Positions 15,620-24,667 are shown, counted from the first letter of the stretch. The stretch: 58,298 bases of DNA from CAYJQO01 sp964372445 (GCA_964372445.1 CAYJQO010000001.1:1-58298), one strand, 5' to 3'. Numbers and translations are program-made. Notes: generated from the sequence alone by a model not told the origin.

Positions 15620-16417
15620 CTACTCTAACGCCGCATCGATGATACGTTGCACTGAAGGGCTCGAGGGGTCGCTGCTCGTAAAGGGGAGCGCGCCTGGGAT
15701 CACAAACCGCTTCCCGCCTTTCGTCATCACCACGGAGTAGGGAGTGCCTCTCGCGCCGGCATTCTTGGCGTCTTCCTTTTGGGCCGCCACCGTTGCGGCG
15801 TGCCTGCCGCTCGCCACACACAATTCAAAACTGTTCCGGTTCAACCCGACATCCACCGCAATCTGCGGCAAAACCGATAAATCAATACGGTCGTTGGATG
15901 GGGTTACCTCAAAGTAGCGATCCACGAAAGCCCAGAATGCGTCGTTGCCGCCAAGTTCAGCGGCACACTCGCTAGCCTCCGCCGCCTTGCCAGCTTTTGA
16001 GTGGAGCACGCGGCCATCCGGGCCGGGATCATCCAACGGAAGGTGGCGGTACACCCAGGTAACCCTGTCGCCGTACTGTGCGATAACCTGCTTGAGGGTT
16101 GGGTGGAACAACTTGCAGAAGGGGCACTCGAGGTCTGAAAACTCAACGATCGTGACTGGCGCGTTCAGGGAGCCACGCACGTGGTCGGCCGCGGTCACGG
16201 GTTTGATGTTTACCGGGGAAGGGCTCGGCGCCGCCTGCTCCACGATGTTCCCCGCGAGACCGCCGCTCGGCACCGTCCCAGGAGAACGTTTCCCGGCACT
16301 GTAGACCACCGATAGGGCGATGAGGAGGGCCGCGATCAAAATGCTCGCGGGGAGCGTACGATCTTTTTTCGCCACCGGCCCAGCCACCGGTTCCTGAACT
16401 TGCTGCGGCGCTTCCAT
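15620..16417 (-). CDS. Membrane-anchored DsbA-like thiol oxidoreductase
   Basis: 265 residues. A cytoplasmic tail of about 20 residues, one transmembrane helix (about 24-41), a Pro/Ser linker, then a thioredoxin fold with active site C98-P-F-C101 in EFSDLECPFCKLFHPTLKQV. The cis-proline loop is GARGTPYSVVM near residue 222. Such DsbA/BdbD-type proteins introduce or shuffle disulfides in exported proteins. The inserted helical domain (about 140-205) is of normal DsbA size. A clear promoter is at 16439-16466. Partner oxidases such as DsbB or VKOR are not seen. Confidence 0.88.
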   Translation of the reverse strand: MEAPQQVQEPVAGPVAKKDRTLPASILIAALLIALSVVYSAGKRSPGTVPSGGLAGNIVEQAAPSPSPVNIKPVTAADHVRGSLNAPVTIVEFSDLECPFCKLFHPTLKQVIAQYGDRVTWVYRHLPLDDPGPDGRVLHSKAGKAAEASECAAELGGNDAFWAFVDRYFEVTPSNDRIDLSVLPQIAVDVGLNRNSFELCVASGRHAATVAAQKEDAKNAGARGTPYSVVMTKGGKRFVIPGALPFTSSDPSSPSVQRIIDAALE

Positions 16418-16438
16418 AGAAGTAGGTACGGTAACCGT

Positions 16439-16466
16439 ATGCTACGCGGGAGCTAGAAAATGTCAA
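16439..16466 (-). promoter_or_regulatory. Promoter of the DsbA-like gene
   Basis: Minus-strand TTGACA (16461-16466), 16-nt spacer, TAGCAT (16439-16444). On the plus strand just downstream, TGCTAGGAT (16480-16488) is a weaker candidate -10 for the divergent flippase gene. Confidence 0.6.
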
Positions 16467-16530
16467 GCGGGGCAAGCTGTGCTAGGATGGTGACGCTCGG
16501 TTCATCCCACACCCTGTCGAGCCTGCGTAC

Positions 16531-18000
16531 ATGACGGCACAGCGAATCCGCACCTTCCTCTTCCACAACACATCGCTCTTCCAGACCGTCGTCAAGAACA
16601 CGTTCTGGGTGAGCATGGGGCAGGTCATCGGGCGCCTCCTCCGGGCGCTCCTCATCATCTACGCCGCTCGCCTGCTCGGCGCCGCCGGCTACGGCGTGTT
16701 CTCGTACGCGCTGAGCCTCGCCGGTTTCTTCTCCATCTTCTCCGACATCGGCCTCACACCGCTCCTCACCCGCGAAGGGGCAAAGAATCCGGAGCTCATG
16801 GTGAAATACGTCGGGACCGGGTTCACCATCAAGCTGGGGTTGATTGCGGTAAACTCTGTGATCATCCTCTCGGCGCTGCCACTGCTCTCGCACATCGCGG
16901 AAGCAAACGCGCTCTTCCCGCTGATTGCCCTGCTCTTTGCCTTTGACAGCGTGCGTGACTTCACCTTCGCCATTACCAGGGCAATCGAGAAGATGCAGAT
17001 CGAGGCCGGGGCCTTCATGCTCACCAACGTTACCATTCTGGCCTTAGGCTTCGCGGCGCTCTTCCTCTTCCCCAACGTCCGGGCGCTCCTGGTAGCCTAC
17101 ACCATCGGGAGCGGCATCGGCATGGTGTTCGCGGTGTGGAAGGTTCGCGCGTACCTCGCCCGGTTCTGGCGTGCGTTCGACCGCAACCTCATCCGCCCCA
17201 TACTCACCGAGGCCTGGCCGTTCGGCGTCTCTGGTCTCCTGAGTGCCATTATGCTCTCCACCGACACCATCATGATCGGGTGGCTCCGCAGCACCGAAGA
17301 GATCGGCTTCTACGGAGCCGCTCAGCGCATGATTCTTCTCCTCTACCTCCTCCCCGGATTCATTGGGGTCGCCACCTTCCCGGCGCTCTCGCGGCTCTCC
17401 GCAGTCGACCGGGAGCGGTTCGGAGCGGTGTTCGGTAAGACCATGCGTGTAGCGCTCCTCATGGCGGTGCCGCTCACGGTGGGTGGCATCCTGGTTGCCC
17501 CCGAACTCGTTCGGTTCATCTTCGGCGCAAGCTACGACGCGGCCGCGCCAGTGTTCCAGGTGCTGCTCCTCACCGTCACGTTAACCTTCCCGGGCATGCT
17601 CATCGGGAACGCCCTCTTCGCGTTCGGTAAGCAGTGGTACCTGGTACGGTCGTTTGCCCTGGGCGCCATCGGGAACGTACTACTGAACTATGCGTTCATA
17701 CCGCGGTACGGCATCGTCGGTGCCGCCGTGGCAACCGTCATCACCCAAGGACTCACCACCGCGGCCAATACCTACATAATGCAGCGTACCCACCGGTTCC
17801 GGTTCTTCGCCGGGCTCTCTAGGTTGCTCGTGGCTGCCGCCGCGATGGCAGCTACGGTCCTCGTGGCGAGGGCGACGGGAGCGCACGTGCTCCTCACGGT
17901 TGCCGCTGGCGGCGCCGCGTACCTAGGTACGCTCTACCTCACCGGCGAATCACTCATCGCCACCGTCGCAGAGCGCTTTCGGAACAGCACCAACGAATAG
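16531..18000 (+). CDS. Wzx-type oligosaccharide flippase (MOP superfamily)
   Basis: 489 residues with about 12-14 predicted membrane helices and no signal peptide. The N-terminal region (TVVKNTFWVSMGQVIGRLLRALLIIYAARLLGAAGYGVFSYALSLAGF) is typical of polysaccharide-export flippases, and the middle contains the usual GVSGLLSAIMLSTDTIMIGW. Proteins of this family move undecaprenyl-linked sugar units across the membrane. It opens the glycan locus and faces away from the DsbA-like gene. Substrate specificity cannot be read from sequence. Confidence 0.88.
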   Translation: MTAQRIRTFLFHNTSLFQTVVKNTFWVSMGQVIGRLLRALLIIYAARLLGAAGYGVFSYALSLAGFFSIFSDIGLTPLLTREGAKNPELMVKYVGTGFTIKLGLIAVNSVIILSALPLLSHIAEANALFPLIALLFAFDSVRDFTFAITRAIEKMQIEAGAFMLTNVTILALGFAALFLFPNVRALLVAYTIGSGIGMVFAVWKVRAYLARFWRAFDRNLIRPILTEAWPFGVSGLLSAIMLSTDTIMIGWLRSTEEIGFYGAAQRMILLLYLLPGFIGVATFPALSRLSAVDRERFGAVFGKTMRVALLMAVPLTVGGILVAPELVRFIFGASYDAAAPVFQVLLLTVTLTFPGMLIGNALFAFGKQWYLVRSFALGAIGNVLLNYAFIPRYGIVGAAVATVITQGLTTAANTYIMQRTHRFRFFAGLSRLLVAAAAMAATVLVARATGAHVLLTVAAGGAAYLGTLYLTGESLIATVAERFRNSTNE

Positions 18001-18004
18001 CTGA

Positions 18005-18589
18005 TTACTGCACCGGCAAGTTCTCCGGCCAGTAGGTGAGAATTTCCTGGAGCACTTCGAGTGCTTTACTATTTTCGCCGCGCTCACGGTAGACGCTGTA
18101 GAGCCCGTAGAGAAACTGCGGCCGGCGCGGGCTCCGCGCAAGACCTTGCACGTAGTAAGCTTCTGCTTTCCCGAGCGACGCGGCGTCGCGGTACGTCACC
18201 CCGAACTCTTCCCACGCCTGCCCCAAGAACAGCATAAGCTGCGTGGTGTTCACGCGGGGGTTACGCGCGATCAGCTCTTGGTACCTGCCCTCGGCGTACT
18301 CGATGAGCGCGCGAGCCGCCCACTCAGGCGGGTTCCGGCGCACGATGTTCCCGATCTCATTGGTCATGAAACGGACCTCCTCGGCCTGGCCCACAGGCGA
18401 GGGGTAGTCAAGGGCGCGGTCAAATACCGCCTTGAAATCCTCGATACGCTTCGTCTCCGGGGACGAGAGGGCTCGGTACGCCTGGATGAACTGTCTCGAT
18501 TTCTCGAACGGGGCGTACGAACCGACGTAGAGGGCAAAGAGGGCAACCCCAATCCCGATGATGAGCAACCCTTTCCTAAGCATGTGCAT
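18005..18589 (-). CDS. Membrane-anchored TPR-like protein paired with an O-antigen ligase
   Basis: 194 residues from ATG 18589: one N-terminal hydrophobic helix (LLIIGIGVALFALYVGSYAPF) and a helical domain with TPR-like pairs (QLMLFLGQAWEEFGVTYRDAASLGKAEAYYVQGLARSPRRPQ, then a final RGENSKALEVLQEIL repeat). The start lies inside the last codons of the ligase gene (14-nt overlap, different frame), so the two are translationally coupled. The gene at 36515-38929 has the same ligase and TPR parts joined in one polypeptide, which suggests this protein assists polymerisation or ligation. Confidence 0.65.
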   Translation of the reverse strand: MHMLRKGLLIIGIGVALFALYVGSYAPFEKSRQFIQAYRALSSPETKRIEDFKAVFDRALDYPSPVGQAEEVRFMTNEIGNIVRRNPPEWAARALIEYAEGRYQELIARNPRVNTTQLMLFLGQAWEEFGVTYRDAASLGKAEAYYVQGLARSPRRPQFLYGLYSVYRERGENSKALEVLQEILTYWPENLPVQ

Positions 18590-19916
18590 GGGAACGTTCA
18601 AAAAGGTACGCCGCAAAGGCAAGGAAGAGGAACAGGTTCAGGTAGATTGGCAGGACGTCGAAGATCACCAAACCCTGCGTGAGGTACGCAACCGGTAGCG
18701 AGAAAATGAGGGCGTGCTGCACGCGCGAGTGATGCTCGCCCTCACCGAGACCGTTCGCAAATTTTCGCAACTCAAGGAAGAACACCACGAACACGGAAAG
18801 GAACGCGAGGAGGCCGAGCATGCCCGTTTCCGCAAGGTAGTCCAGGAACAGGTTGTGCGCCCGGTCATACCAGGTCTCGGACTGCTCCCCGGGGATGTAG
18901 TGCCTCGGATCGAAGTGCCGGTCGAATACCACCGAAAAGTTCTCAGGGCCCCAGCCGAGGAGGGGGCGCTCCCTCGCCCCGGCAACCGCCGAACCCCATG
19001 TCCAGAGCCGACTCTGGAAGCTCGAGCTCCCCAGGCCGAGGTTGAAAATCCGGGCGCCGGGGAGCTGCCGAACGAACGGGGTATCGTGGAAGTAGACGAG
19101 CGAGCTGACCGCAATGGTAAGCACCATGAGAGCCGGCGCCGCATACCGGCGCCACCTTCCGCCACGGCTGAGGGAAATGTAGAAGAGGAAAGCCCAGACG
19201 CCGGCCAGCAACCCGAATACCGAACCGCGCGTCTGGGAGAGCCAGGTAACCACCACGAAAAGAGCTGAGAGTATGTAGAGCGCTACGCGTCCTTCGACGC
19301 GGCGAACCTTCGGAAGGAGGTAGCAGAGAAAAAACAAGATGAAGAGCAGGTAGCTGCCCACGTACGCTGCGTTCCCGAGCGATCCCTGGAAGCGGAGCGA
19401 CGAGTTCAGGACCGCCCTGAGCGGAGGCCCGACGAACCCTTGGACCCCCATGCCCGCGAGCACGCCGTAGAGCACCATGAGGATACCGGCCGTGATGGAA
19501 ATCCAGAACATCCGCCGCCAGGCCGCCACATCCTTCATGAGCAGCCGCAGAAGTAAGAAGAAGAGGTAGAAGTGGAGGATTTGGTAGCCGCCCTCACCCC
19601 GCTCGAAGTTTGACCAGAACGCGAGGGAAGGATCGTAGCCGAAGAGGGACGCGAGGAGCACGACGAGCATGAAAATGGAAACCGCAACCGTGAGGGGTGA
19701 TCGGAAGAGCGCCCGGAGCGACTCGCCCCAGCGACGCTGCTCCTCATCTGACGCTACCAGGAGACCGATGAGGAACGCGGCGAGCGCGAGGTCAACCACG
19801 GAACGGAAGAAGGCGTACTTGACAACAATGAACGGGAAGAGGGTCGCCCCGCTCACCAGGATCACCGAAAGGGGGGCTAGGTAGAGGAAGAAACGCGAAA
19901 CTTGATAAAACTTCAT
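18576..19916 (-). CDS. O-antigen ligase/polymerase family membrane protein (Wzy_C)
   Basis: 446 residues from ATG 19916, with about ten membrane helices. The large extracytoplasmic loop carries the family block RPLLGWGPENFSVVFDRHFDP followed by WYDRAHNLFLDYLAETG (Arg and His are the usual catalytic-loop residues). These enzymes join lipid-linked glycan units to each other or to an acceptor. The open frame continues upstream for 144 codons, but that stretch runs antisense to the nucleotide-sugar dehydrogenase and is not credible. Coupled to the TPR-like gene. Only 27 bp separate its start from the divergent dehydrogenase start. Confidence 0.85.
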   Translation of the reverse strand: MKFYQVSRFFLYLAPLSVILVSGATLFPFIVVKYAFFRSVVDLALAAFLIGLLVASDEEQRRWGESLRALFRSPLTVAVSIFMLVVLLASLFGYDPSLAFWSNFERGEGGYQILHFYLFFLLLRLLMKDVAAWRRMFWISITAGILMVLYGVLAGMGVQGFVGPPLRAVLNSSLRFQGSLGNAAYVGSYLLFILFFLCYLLPKVRRVEGRVALYILSALFVVVTWLSQTRGSVFGLLAGVWAFLFYISLSRGGRWRRYAAPALMVLTIAVSSLVYFHDTPFVRQLPGARIFNLGLGSSSFQSRLWTWGSAVAGARERPLLGWGPENFSVVFDRHFDPRHYIPGEQSETWYDRAHNLFLDYLAETGMLGLLAFLSVFVVFFLELRKFANGLGEGEHHSRVQHALIFSLPVAYLTQGLVIFDVLPIYLNLFLFLAFAAYLFERSHAHA

Positions 19917-19943
19917 GGGTTCGGCATACTGTTGCATACTACC

Positions 19944-21215
19944 ATGCTCAAGAAGAACGTGAAAACGACCGTTGCCATCGTTGGCGTTGGCTACATCGGC
20001 TTCCCCACCGCAATCGCAATGGCGAAAGCCGGCGCGCGGGTAATCGGCATCGATATCAGCCGTGACCGCGTCAGGGCCATCAACCGAGGGAAAAGTATTA
20101 TGAAGGAAATCCCCGACGAAGAGCTCCACGCTGTGTCGAAACGGTTCACCGCAACAACCGATTGGAAGAAGGTTCGACCGTGCAGCGTGATTCTGATCGC
20201 CGTCCCCACGCCGCTCACCAAGAACAAAACTCCGGACACCACCGCCATTGAACGCGCGGGAGCAAAAATCGCAAAGTTCATGAGGCGCGGCACGCTCGTC
20301 ATCCTCGAGAGCACCTCGTACCCCGGCACGACCGAAGAGGTACTCCAACCGATTCTTGAGAAAGGTGGCCTCGTCGCCGGCAAGGATTTCTACCTCGCCT
20401 TTGCTTCAGAGCGTTTCGATCCCGGGAACAAGGAGTACCGCCTGACCGACATTCCCAAGGTGGTGGGCGGCATTAATAGAACGTCGACGGAGAAAGCAAC
20501 GGCGTTCTATAAACGGTTCTACCACCAGGTTCACCCAGTCTCCTCGCCGCGGAACGCCGAGATGGCGAAGCTTCTCGAGAACATCTTCCGCCTCGTAAAT
20601 ATCTCCCTTGTAAATGAGCTCAAGATGATCGCTGATAAAATGGGGGTCGACTTCTGGGAAGCGATCGAGGCCGCGAAGACCAAACCCTACGGTTTCATGC
20701 CGTTCTACCCGGGTCCGGGAGTGGGTGGGCACTGCATTCCCCTCGACCCGTTCTTCCTCGCGTGGAAAGCGCGCGAACACAACTTCTTCATGCGATTCAT
20801 CCACCTCGCCGGGGAAATCAACGAGCTCATGCCGCACTACGTCGTGACGAGAATTGCTACCGAGCTCAACCGCAAGCGGAAATCGATCAATGGCTCCACC
20901 ATCCTCCTTCTGGGCGCGGCGTACAAAAAAGATATCGACGACCACCGAGAATCCCCCGCGCTTGACATCATGTGGGACCTTACGAGGAAAGGTGGAAACG
21001 TGCTCTACAACGACCCACACATCCCTACGCTCCGCATTAAGGATACAACCTTCACCTCGGCGTCGCTCACCTCCGACCTCGTGAAGAAAACGGACTGCGT
21101 CGTCATCCTCACCGATCACTCCGCCTACGACTACCGCATGATCGCCAAGCACGCCAAACTCGTCATCGATACCAGAAACGCCATTAAACAGAAACTGCCG
21201 ACCGTCTTCGCGTAG
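19944..21215 (+). CDS. UDP-HexNAc 6-dehydrogenase, WbpA-like
   Basis: 423 residues. It converts UDP-GlcNAc (or a similar nucleotide sugar) to the uronic acid in two NAD-dependent oxidations. The N-terminal NAD fold is VAIVGVGYIGFPTAIAMA, the GSTSYPGTTEE-like segment reads ESTSYPGTTEEV, and the catalytic cysteine is in GVGGHCIPLDP near residue 264. The C-terminal domain has LGAAYKKDIDDHRESPALDI. I chose ATG 19944. An upstream TTG frame extends into the divergent gene. A TGCATACT element ends 3 nt before the ATG. It is followed 8 nt later by the WbpB-like gene, which supports the UDP-GlcNAc route. Confidence 0.85.
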   Translation: MLKKNVKTTVAIVGVGYIGFPTAIAMAKAGARVIGIDISRDRVRAINRGKSIMKEIPDEELHAVSKRFTATTDWKKVRPCSVILIAVPTPLTKNKTPDTTAIERAGAKIAKFMRRGTLVILESTSYPGTTEEVLQPILEKGGLVAGKDFYLAFASERFDPGNKEYRLTDIPKVVGGINRTSTEKATAFYKRFYHQVHPVSSPRNAEMAKLLENIFRLVNISLVNELKMIADKMGVDFWEAIEAAKTKPYGFMPFYPGPGVGGHCIPLDPFFLAWKAREHNFFMRFIHLAGEINELMPHYVVTRIATELNRKRKSINGSTILLLGAAYKKDIDDHRESPALDIMWDLTRKGGNVLYNDPHIPTLRIKDTTFTSASLTSDLVKKTDCVVILTDHSAYDYRMIAKHAKLVIDTRNAIKQKLPTVFA

Positions 21216-21223
21216 CGCTCGGT

Positions 21224-22054
21224 ATGCGGTTCCTCCTCATCGGCACCGGTTTCATCATGCCGCGGCACGTAGAGGCAATCTACCGCGTCGGCGGCAAGTT
21301 GGTTGATCTCGTGAATACCGCCCACGGCGAGGACACCTGGCGCGAGGTGATACTGCGCACGAAAGCCAGCCATGTCATCATCGCTACCCCAAACGATCTC
21401 CACTTTCCCATGGCCATGGCAGCCGCCGAGGCTGGCAAGGTGGTGCTCTGCGAGAAACCCCTTGCGCTTACCTCCAACGACGTGCGATTGCTTGCCACCA
21501 AACCAAATATTTTCACCGTGCTCCAGCTCCGCCACCACCCGCTCGCCAAGAAGCTCAGGTCTGAAATCAACCATCGTGAGCGGTACGACGTTGAGATGGA
21601 TATCTCAAACTACCGCGACGATCGCTACTACCGGAGCTGGAAAGCGGACACCCGCCGGTCCGGCGGCATTCTCTTCAACCTCGGCTCTCACTACTTCGAT
21701 ATGCTCATTCACCTCTTCGGCTACCCCACCGAGATCGTTGAAACTGCCGGCAACGATCGGACCATGCATGGCACGCTCCGGGGAGAGCGCTACACCTGCC
21801 GCTGGCGGGTTTCGAGCGAGGCGAAGCAAGGCGAGCAGCACCGGACCTACACGATCAACGGTGTCAATTGTAATTTTTCCTCCCGGGAGAACCTATCGCA
21901 GGAGCAGCTCCACGCTGACGTCTACCGGGATCTCATGGAGGGCCGCGGGGTCACGCCCGCTGACGCTCTGTACTCGACGCGCCTCATCGAGACCATCTAC
22001 AAGCGTGTGCCCTTGACAAGCCACGTGCAACCACCTATAACGAGCACAGCGTAA
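21224..22054 (+). CDS. Gfo/Idh/MocA oxidoreductase, WbpB-like
   Basis: 276 residues. The N-terminal NAD-binding fold is FLLIGTGFIMPRHVEAI, the family EKP motif is LCEKPLAL near residue 81, and GGILFNLGSHYFDML matches the sugar-binding block with the catalytic histidine. WbpB and WlbA oxidise C3 of UDP-GlcNAcA. The protein is about 40 residues shorter than typical WbpB (about 315), mainly in the C-terminal sheet domain. Placement directly after the 6-dehydrogenase and before the acetyltransferase and aminotransferase supports the C3 dehydrogenase role. Confidence 0.78.
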   Translation: MRFLLIGTGFIMPRHVEAIYRVGGKLVDLVNTAHGEDTWREVILRTKASHVIIATPNDLHFPMAMAAAEAGKVVLCEKPLALTSNDVRLLATKPNIFTVLQLRHHPLAKKLRSEINHRERYDVEMDISNYRDDRYYRSWKADTRRSGGILFNLGSHYFDMLIHLFGYPTEIVETAGNDRTMHGTLRGERYTCRWRVSSEAKQGEQHRTYTINGVNCNFSSRENLSQEQLHADVYRDLMEGRGVTPADALYSTRLIETIYKRVPLTSHVQPPITSTA

Positions 22055-22093
22055 CTGAAACGAGTGAATATTAATAATTGAAAGGGGCACACG

Positions 22094-22513
22094 TTGAAAA
22101 CGGGTATCAACACGGTGGTGTACCACCCGGAGCTCTCGAACATTGGCAGCGGCGCGGTAATCGGCGATGGCTCGAGGATCCACTCTCACGTTTGGATCGG
22201 TGACACGGTGCGGATCGGCAAGAACTGCAAGGTTGAGGCCTTTGCGTTCATCCCAAACGGGGTAACGATCGAGAACAATGTGTTCATTGGGCCACATGTT
22301 TGCTTTACCAACGACAAGCACCCGCCGTCCCACGGGAAAGGCTGGAGTGAGACGGTCGTACGGCGTGGCGCCAAGATCGGCGCGAACGCCACCATCCTAC
22401 CGGGGATTACCATCGGTGAACAGGCTATGGTTGGCGCTGGCGCCGTAGTCACGAGCGATGTGCCCGCCCGTGCCACGGTTGTCGGAAACCCAGCACGCCC
22501 TATAATCAAATAG
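22094..22513 (+). CDS. Left-handed beta-helix N-acetyltransferase, WbpD-like
   Basis: 139 residues made almost wholly of hexapeptide repeats ([LIV]-G-x4, for example IGSGAVIGDGSRIHSHVWIGDTVRIG), with the NDKHPPS insertion loop that holds the catalytic region and a C-terminal VVGNPARPI typical of sugar N-acetyltransferases. WbpD uses acetyl-CoA to acetylate the 3-amino group of UDP-GlcNAc3NA. It is shorter than WbpD (about 190), lacking a long C-terminal tail. TTG 22094 is the best start, with AAAGGGG 6 nt upstream. Confidence 0.8.
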   Translation: MKTGINTVVYHPELSNIGSGAVIGDGSRIHSHVWIGDTVRIGKNCKVEAFAFIPNGVTIENNVFIGPHVCFTNDKHPPSHGKGWSETVVRRGAKIGANATILPGITIGEQAMVGAGAVVTSDVPARATVVGNPARPIIK

Positions 22514-22547
22514 GGCGTGTTTTGTTTTGACTCCCTAGCCCACACCT

Positions 22548-23669
22548 ATGCAGTTTCTAAACCTCTCCAAACAACGCCTTGCGCTTCGTGGACCACTCCG
22601 GCGCGCCGTGGAACGAGTTCTCAATCGCGGCGCCTTCATCTTGGGCGAGGAAGGCGCGACCCTTGAACATCGGATCGCGGACCTTACCCGCACACGGTAT
22701 GCCGTCGGCGTGAACTCGGGAACCGATGCTCTCTACCTTTCGCTTCAGGCACTCGGTATCAAATCCGGGGACGAGGTGATCATCACACCGTTTACCTTCG
22801 TCGCCACCGCCGAAGTGATTGCCAACCTCGGCGCGCGGCCCGTCTTCGTTGACATCAACTCCCGTACGTACAATATTGATGCCACAAAAATTGAGCGTGT
22901 GGTGACAAAACGGACAAGGGCAATCATCCCCGTGCACCTCTACGGGCAGATGGCAGACATGCAACCGATTATGCACATCGCCAAACACAAGCGGCTCGCG
23001 ATCATCGAGGATTCTGCCCAGGCGCTCGGCGCCTCCCAGGTGGTGCGGGGAAAACGGCGGATGGCTGGATCTCTGGGAAATGTCGGCTGTTTCAGTTTCT
23101 TCCCCACCAAGAACCTGGGCGCCTACGGCGATGCCGGCATGGCGGTCACCAATGACGCCCGGCCAGCCGAAGTGCTGCGGCTCCTCCGGAACCACGGCTC
23201 CAGGAAGAAGTACCACCACGAGGTGCTTGGGGTGAGCTCCCGCCTCGATGAGCTCCAGGCCGCCATGCTCCTTGCGAAACTGCCGTACCTACGCCGATGG
23301 AACATGGCGCGGAGACGGATCGCGGCACAGTACACGCGAGCGTTCTCAGGAATCCCAGAGCTTCGGGCCCCCGTTACCAACGTCGGAAGCTACCATATTT
23401 TTCACCAGTACACGGTTCGGACCCACCGCCGTGATGCCCTCCAGAGCTACCTTGAGCACCACGGCATCCCCACGGCGATCCACTATCCGCTCCCTCTCCA
23501 CCTCCAGCCGGCATTCAAATACCTTGGGTACCACCGTGGCGATTTCCCGGAGGCCGAACGCGCGGCACGCGAGGCGCTCTCGCTCCCCATCTACCCCGAG
23601 CTTCGCGCAGCCGAGCAGGCAGCGGTGGCGCGGGCGGTCACCCACTTTTTCACATCCGAACCAGCATGA
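22548..23669 (+). CDS. DegT/DnrJ/EryC1 sugar aminotransferase, WbpE-like
   Basis: 373 residues, PLP-dependent. It carries GVNSGTDALYLSLQALGI (phosphate-binding), IIEDSAQALGAS (Asp for the PLP ring nitrogen), the Schiff-base lysine in FSFFPTKNLGAYGD, and the C-terminal IHYPLPLHLQPAF block. In the WbpABDE route this enzyme aminates the 3-keto intermediate. Gene order dehydrogenase, oxidoreductase, acetyltransferase, aminotransferase reproduces that pathway. Its stop overlaps the next start by 4 nt (ATGA). Confidence 0.87.
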   Translation: MQFLNLSKQRLALRGPLRRAVERVLNRGAFILGEEGATLEHRIADLTRTRYAVGVNSGTDALYLSLQALGIKSGDEVIITPFTFVATAEVIANLGARPVFVDINSRTYNIDATKIERVVTKRTRAIIPVHLYGQMADMQPIMHIAKHKRLAIIEDSAQALGASQVVRGKRRMAGSLGNVGCFSFFPTKNLGAYGDAGMAVTNDARPAEVLRLLRNHGSRKKYHHEVLGVSSRLDELQAAMLLAKLPYLRRWNMARRRIAAQYTRAFSGIPELRAPVTNVGSYHIFHQYTVRTHRRDALQSYLEHHGIPTAIHYPLPLHLQPAFKYLGYHRGDFPEAERAAREALSLPIYPELRAAEQAAVARAVTHFFTSEPA

Positions 23670-24667
23670 GCACCACACCTAAGAAGGTGTCGGTGGTGGT
23701 CATTTGCCGGAACGAGGAACGGTTCATCGGCCGATGCCTGGATTCGCTCCTCGGCCAAACCTACCCGCGCGAGCGCCTAGAGGTCCTCGTCGTGAACGGG
23801 GCGAGCGAAGACCAGACCCGCGAAGTCGTCGCCAGCTACGTGGCGCGGTATCCAGGCACCGTGAAACTCCTCGAGAATCCTCGAAAGTTTACCCCCATTT
23901 CGATGAACATCGGTATTGCAAGCTCAACCGGCGACTACATTGCGATCGCCGGTGCCCACTCAACCTACGCGTCTGACTACCTCGAGCGCTGTGCAACTTA
24001 CCTTGAGCGGTACGGAGCCGACAACGTCGGCGGCGCAATCCGAACCGTGCCGGCGGCTGACACCACGGTCGCCCGAGCAATCGCGGCCGTCCTCCGCTCG
24101 CCGTTCGGTACCGGCAACTCGTACTTCCGGACCGGCAGCGATGAGCCCCGGTTCGTGGACACGGTCTTCGGCGGGTTCTTCCGGCGTGACGTGTTCGAGC
24201 GAGTAGGGCGGTTCAACGAGGCTCTGACCCGCAGCCAGGATATGGAGTTCAACCTCCGGCTCGCACGGGCGGGCGGCAAGATCCTACTGGCCCCCGACAT
24301 CACCTCGGACTATTACCCCAGGGCGACGCTCGGGGCGTTCCTCAAACACAACGTGGCCGATGGCGTCTGGGCGATCCTCCCCATGAAGTTCGGCGCCGCT
24401 CGCTTCAAAACGCGGCACCTCATCCCGTTGCTCTTCGTCGCGAGTATCGTCGTATCAACGCTCTCCTCACTTACCTTTCCACCCCTCCTCTACGTAGCCC
24501 TCGGGGTACTTGCCCTCTACGCCGCCACCTCGATTTACTTCGCTATGAAAATCGCCGCCGCCGAGAAAGACCTCGCCCTCGTGCCTTCTCTGATCGCCGC
24601 TTTCGCCGCTCGCCACTTCGGCTATGGCGTGGGATCCCTAGTCGGCCTCACCCGACTCTTCATATGA
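23666..24667 (+). CDS. Family 2 glycosyltransferase, membrane-associated
   Basis: 333 residues. The GT-A fold starts VSVVVICRNEERFIGRCLDSLLGQTYP. The donor-site region is less canonical than usual: YIAIAGAHSTYASDYLE takes the place of the DDD/DxD strand. The acceptor motif SQDMEFNLRLARAG (ED-like) is present. Two or three C-terminal hydrophobic helices (from about residue 255) should anchor it. Similar to succinoglycan-type GT2 enzymes. Overlaps both neighbours by 4 nt, so it belongs to a coupled set with the aminotransferase and the next glycosyltransferase. Confidence 0.83.
   Translation: MSTTPKKVSVVVICRNEERFIGRCLDSLLGQTYPRERLEVLVVNGASEDQTREVVASYVARYPGTVKLLENPRKFTPISMNIGIASSTGDYIAIAGAHSTYASDYLERCATYLERYGADNVGGAIRTVPAADTTVARAIAAVLRSPFGTGNSYFRTGSDEPRFVDTVFGGFFRRDVFERVGRFNEALTRSQDMEFNLRLARAGGKILLAPDITSDYYPRATLGAFLKHNVADGVWAILPMKFGAARFKTRHLIPLLFVASIVVSTLSSLTFPPLLYVALGVLALYAATSIYFAMKIAAAEKDLALVPSLIAAFAARHFGYGVGSLVGLTRLFI

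Noticed and set aside
18576..20348. A 590-codon open frame extending the O-antigen ligase upstream
   Set aside because: The first 144 codons lie antisense to the nucleotide-sugar dehydrogenase; the membrane protein starts sensibly at ATG 19916.
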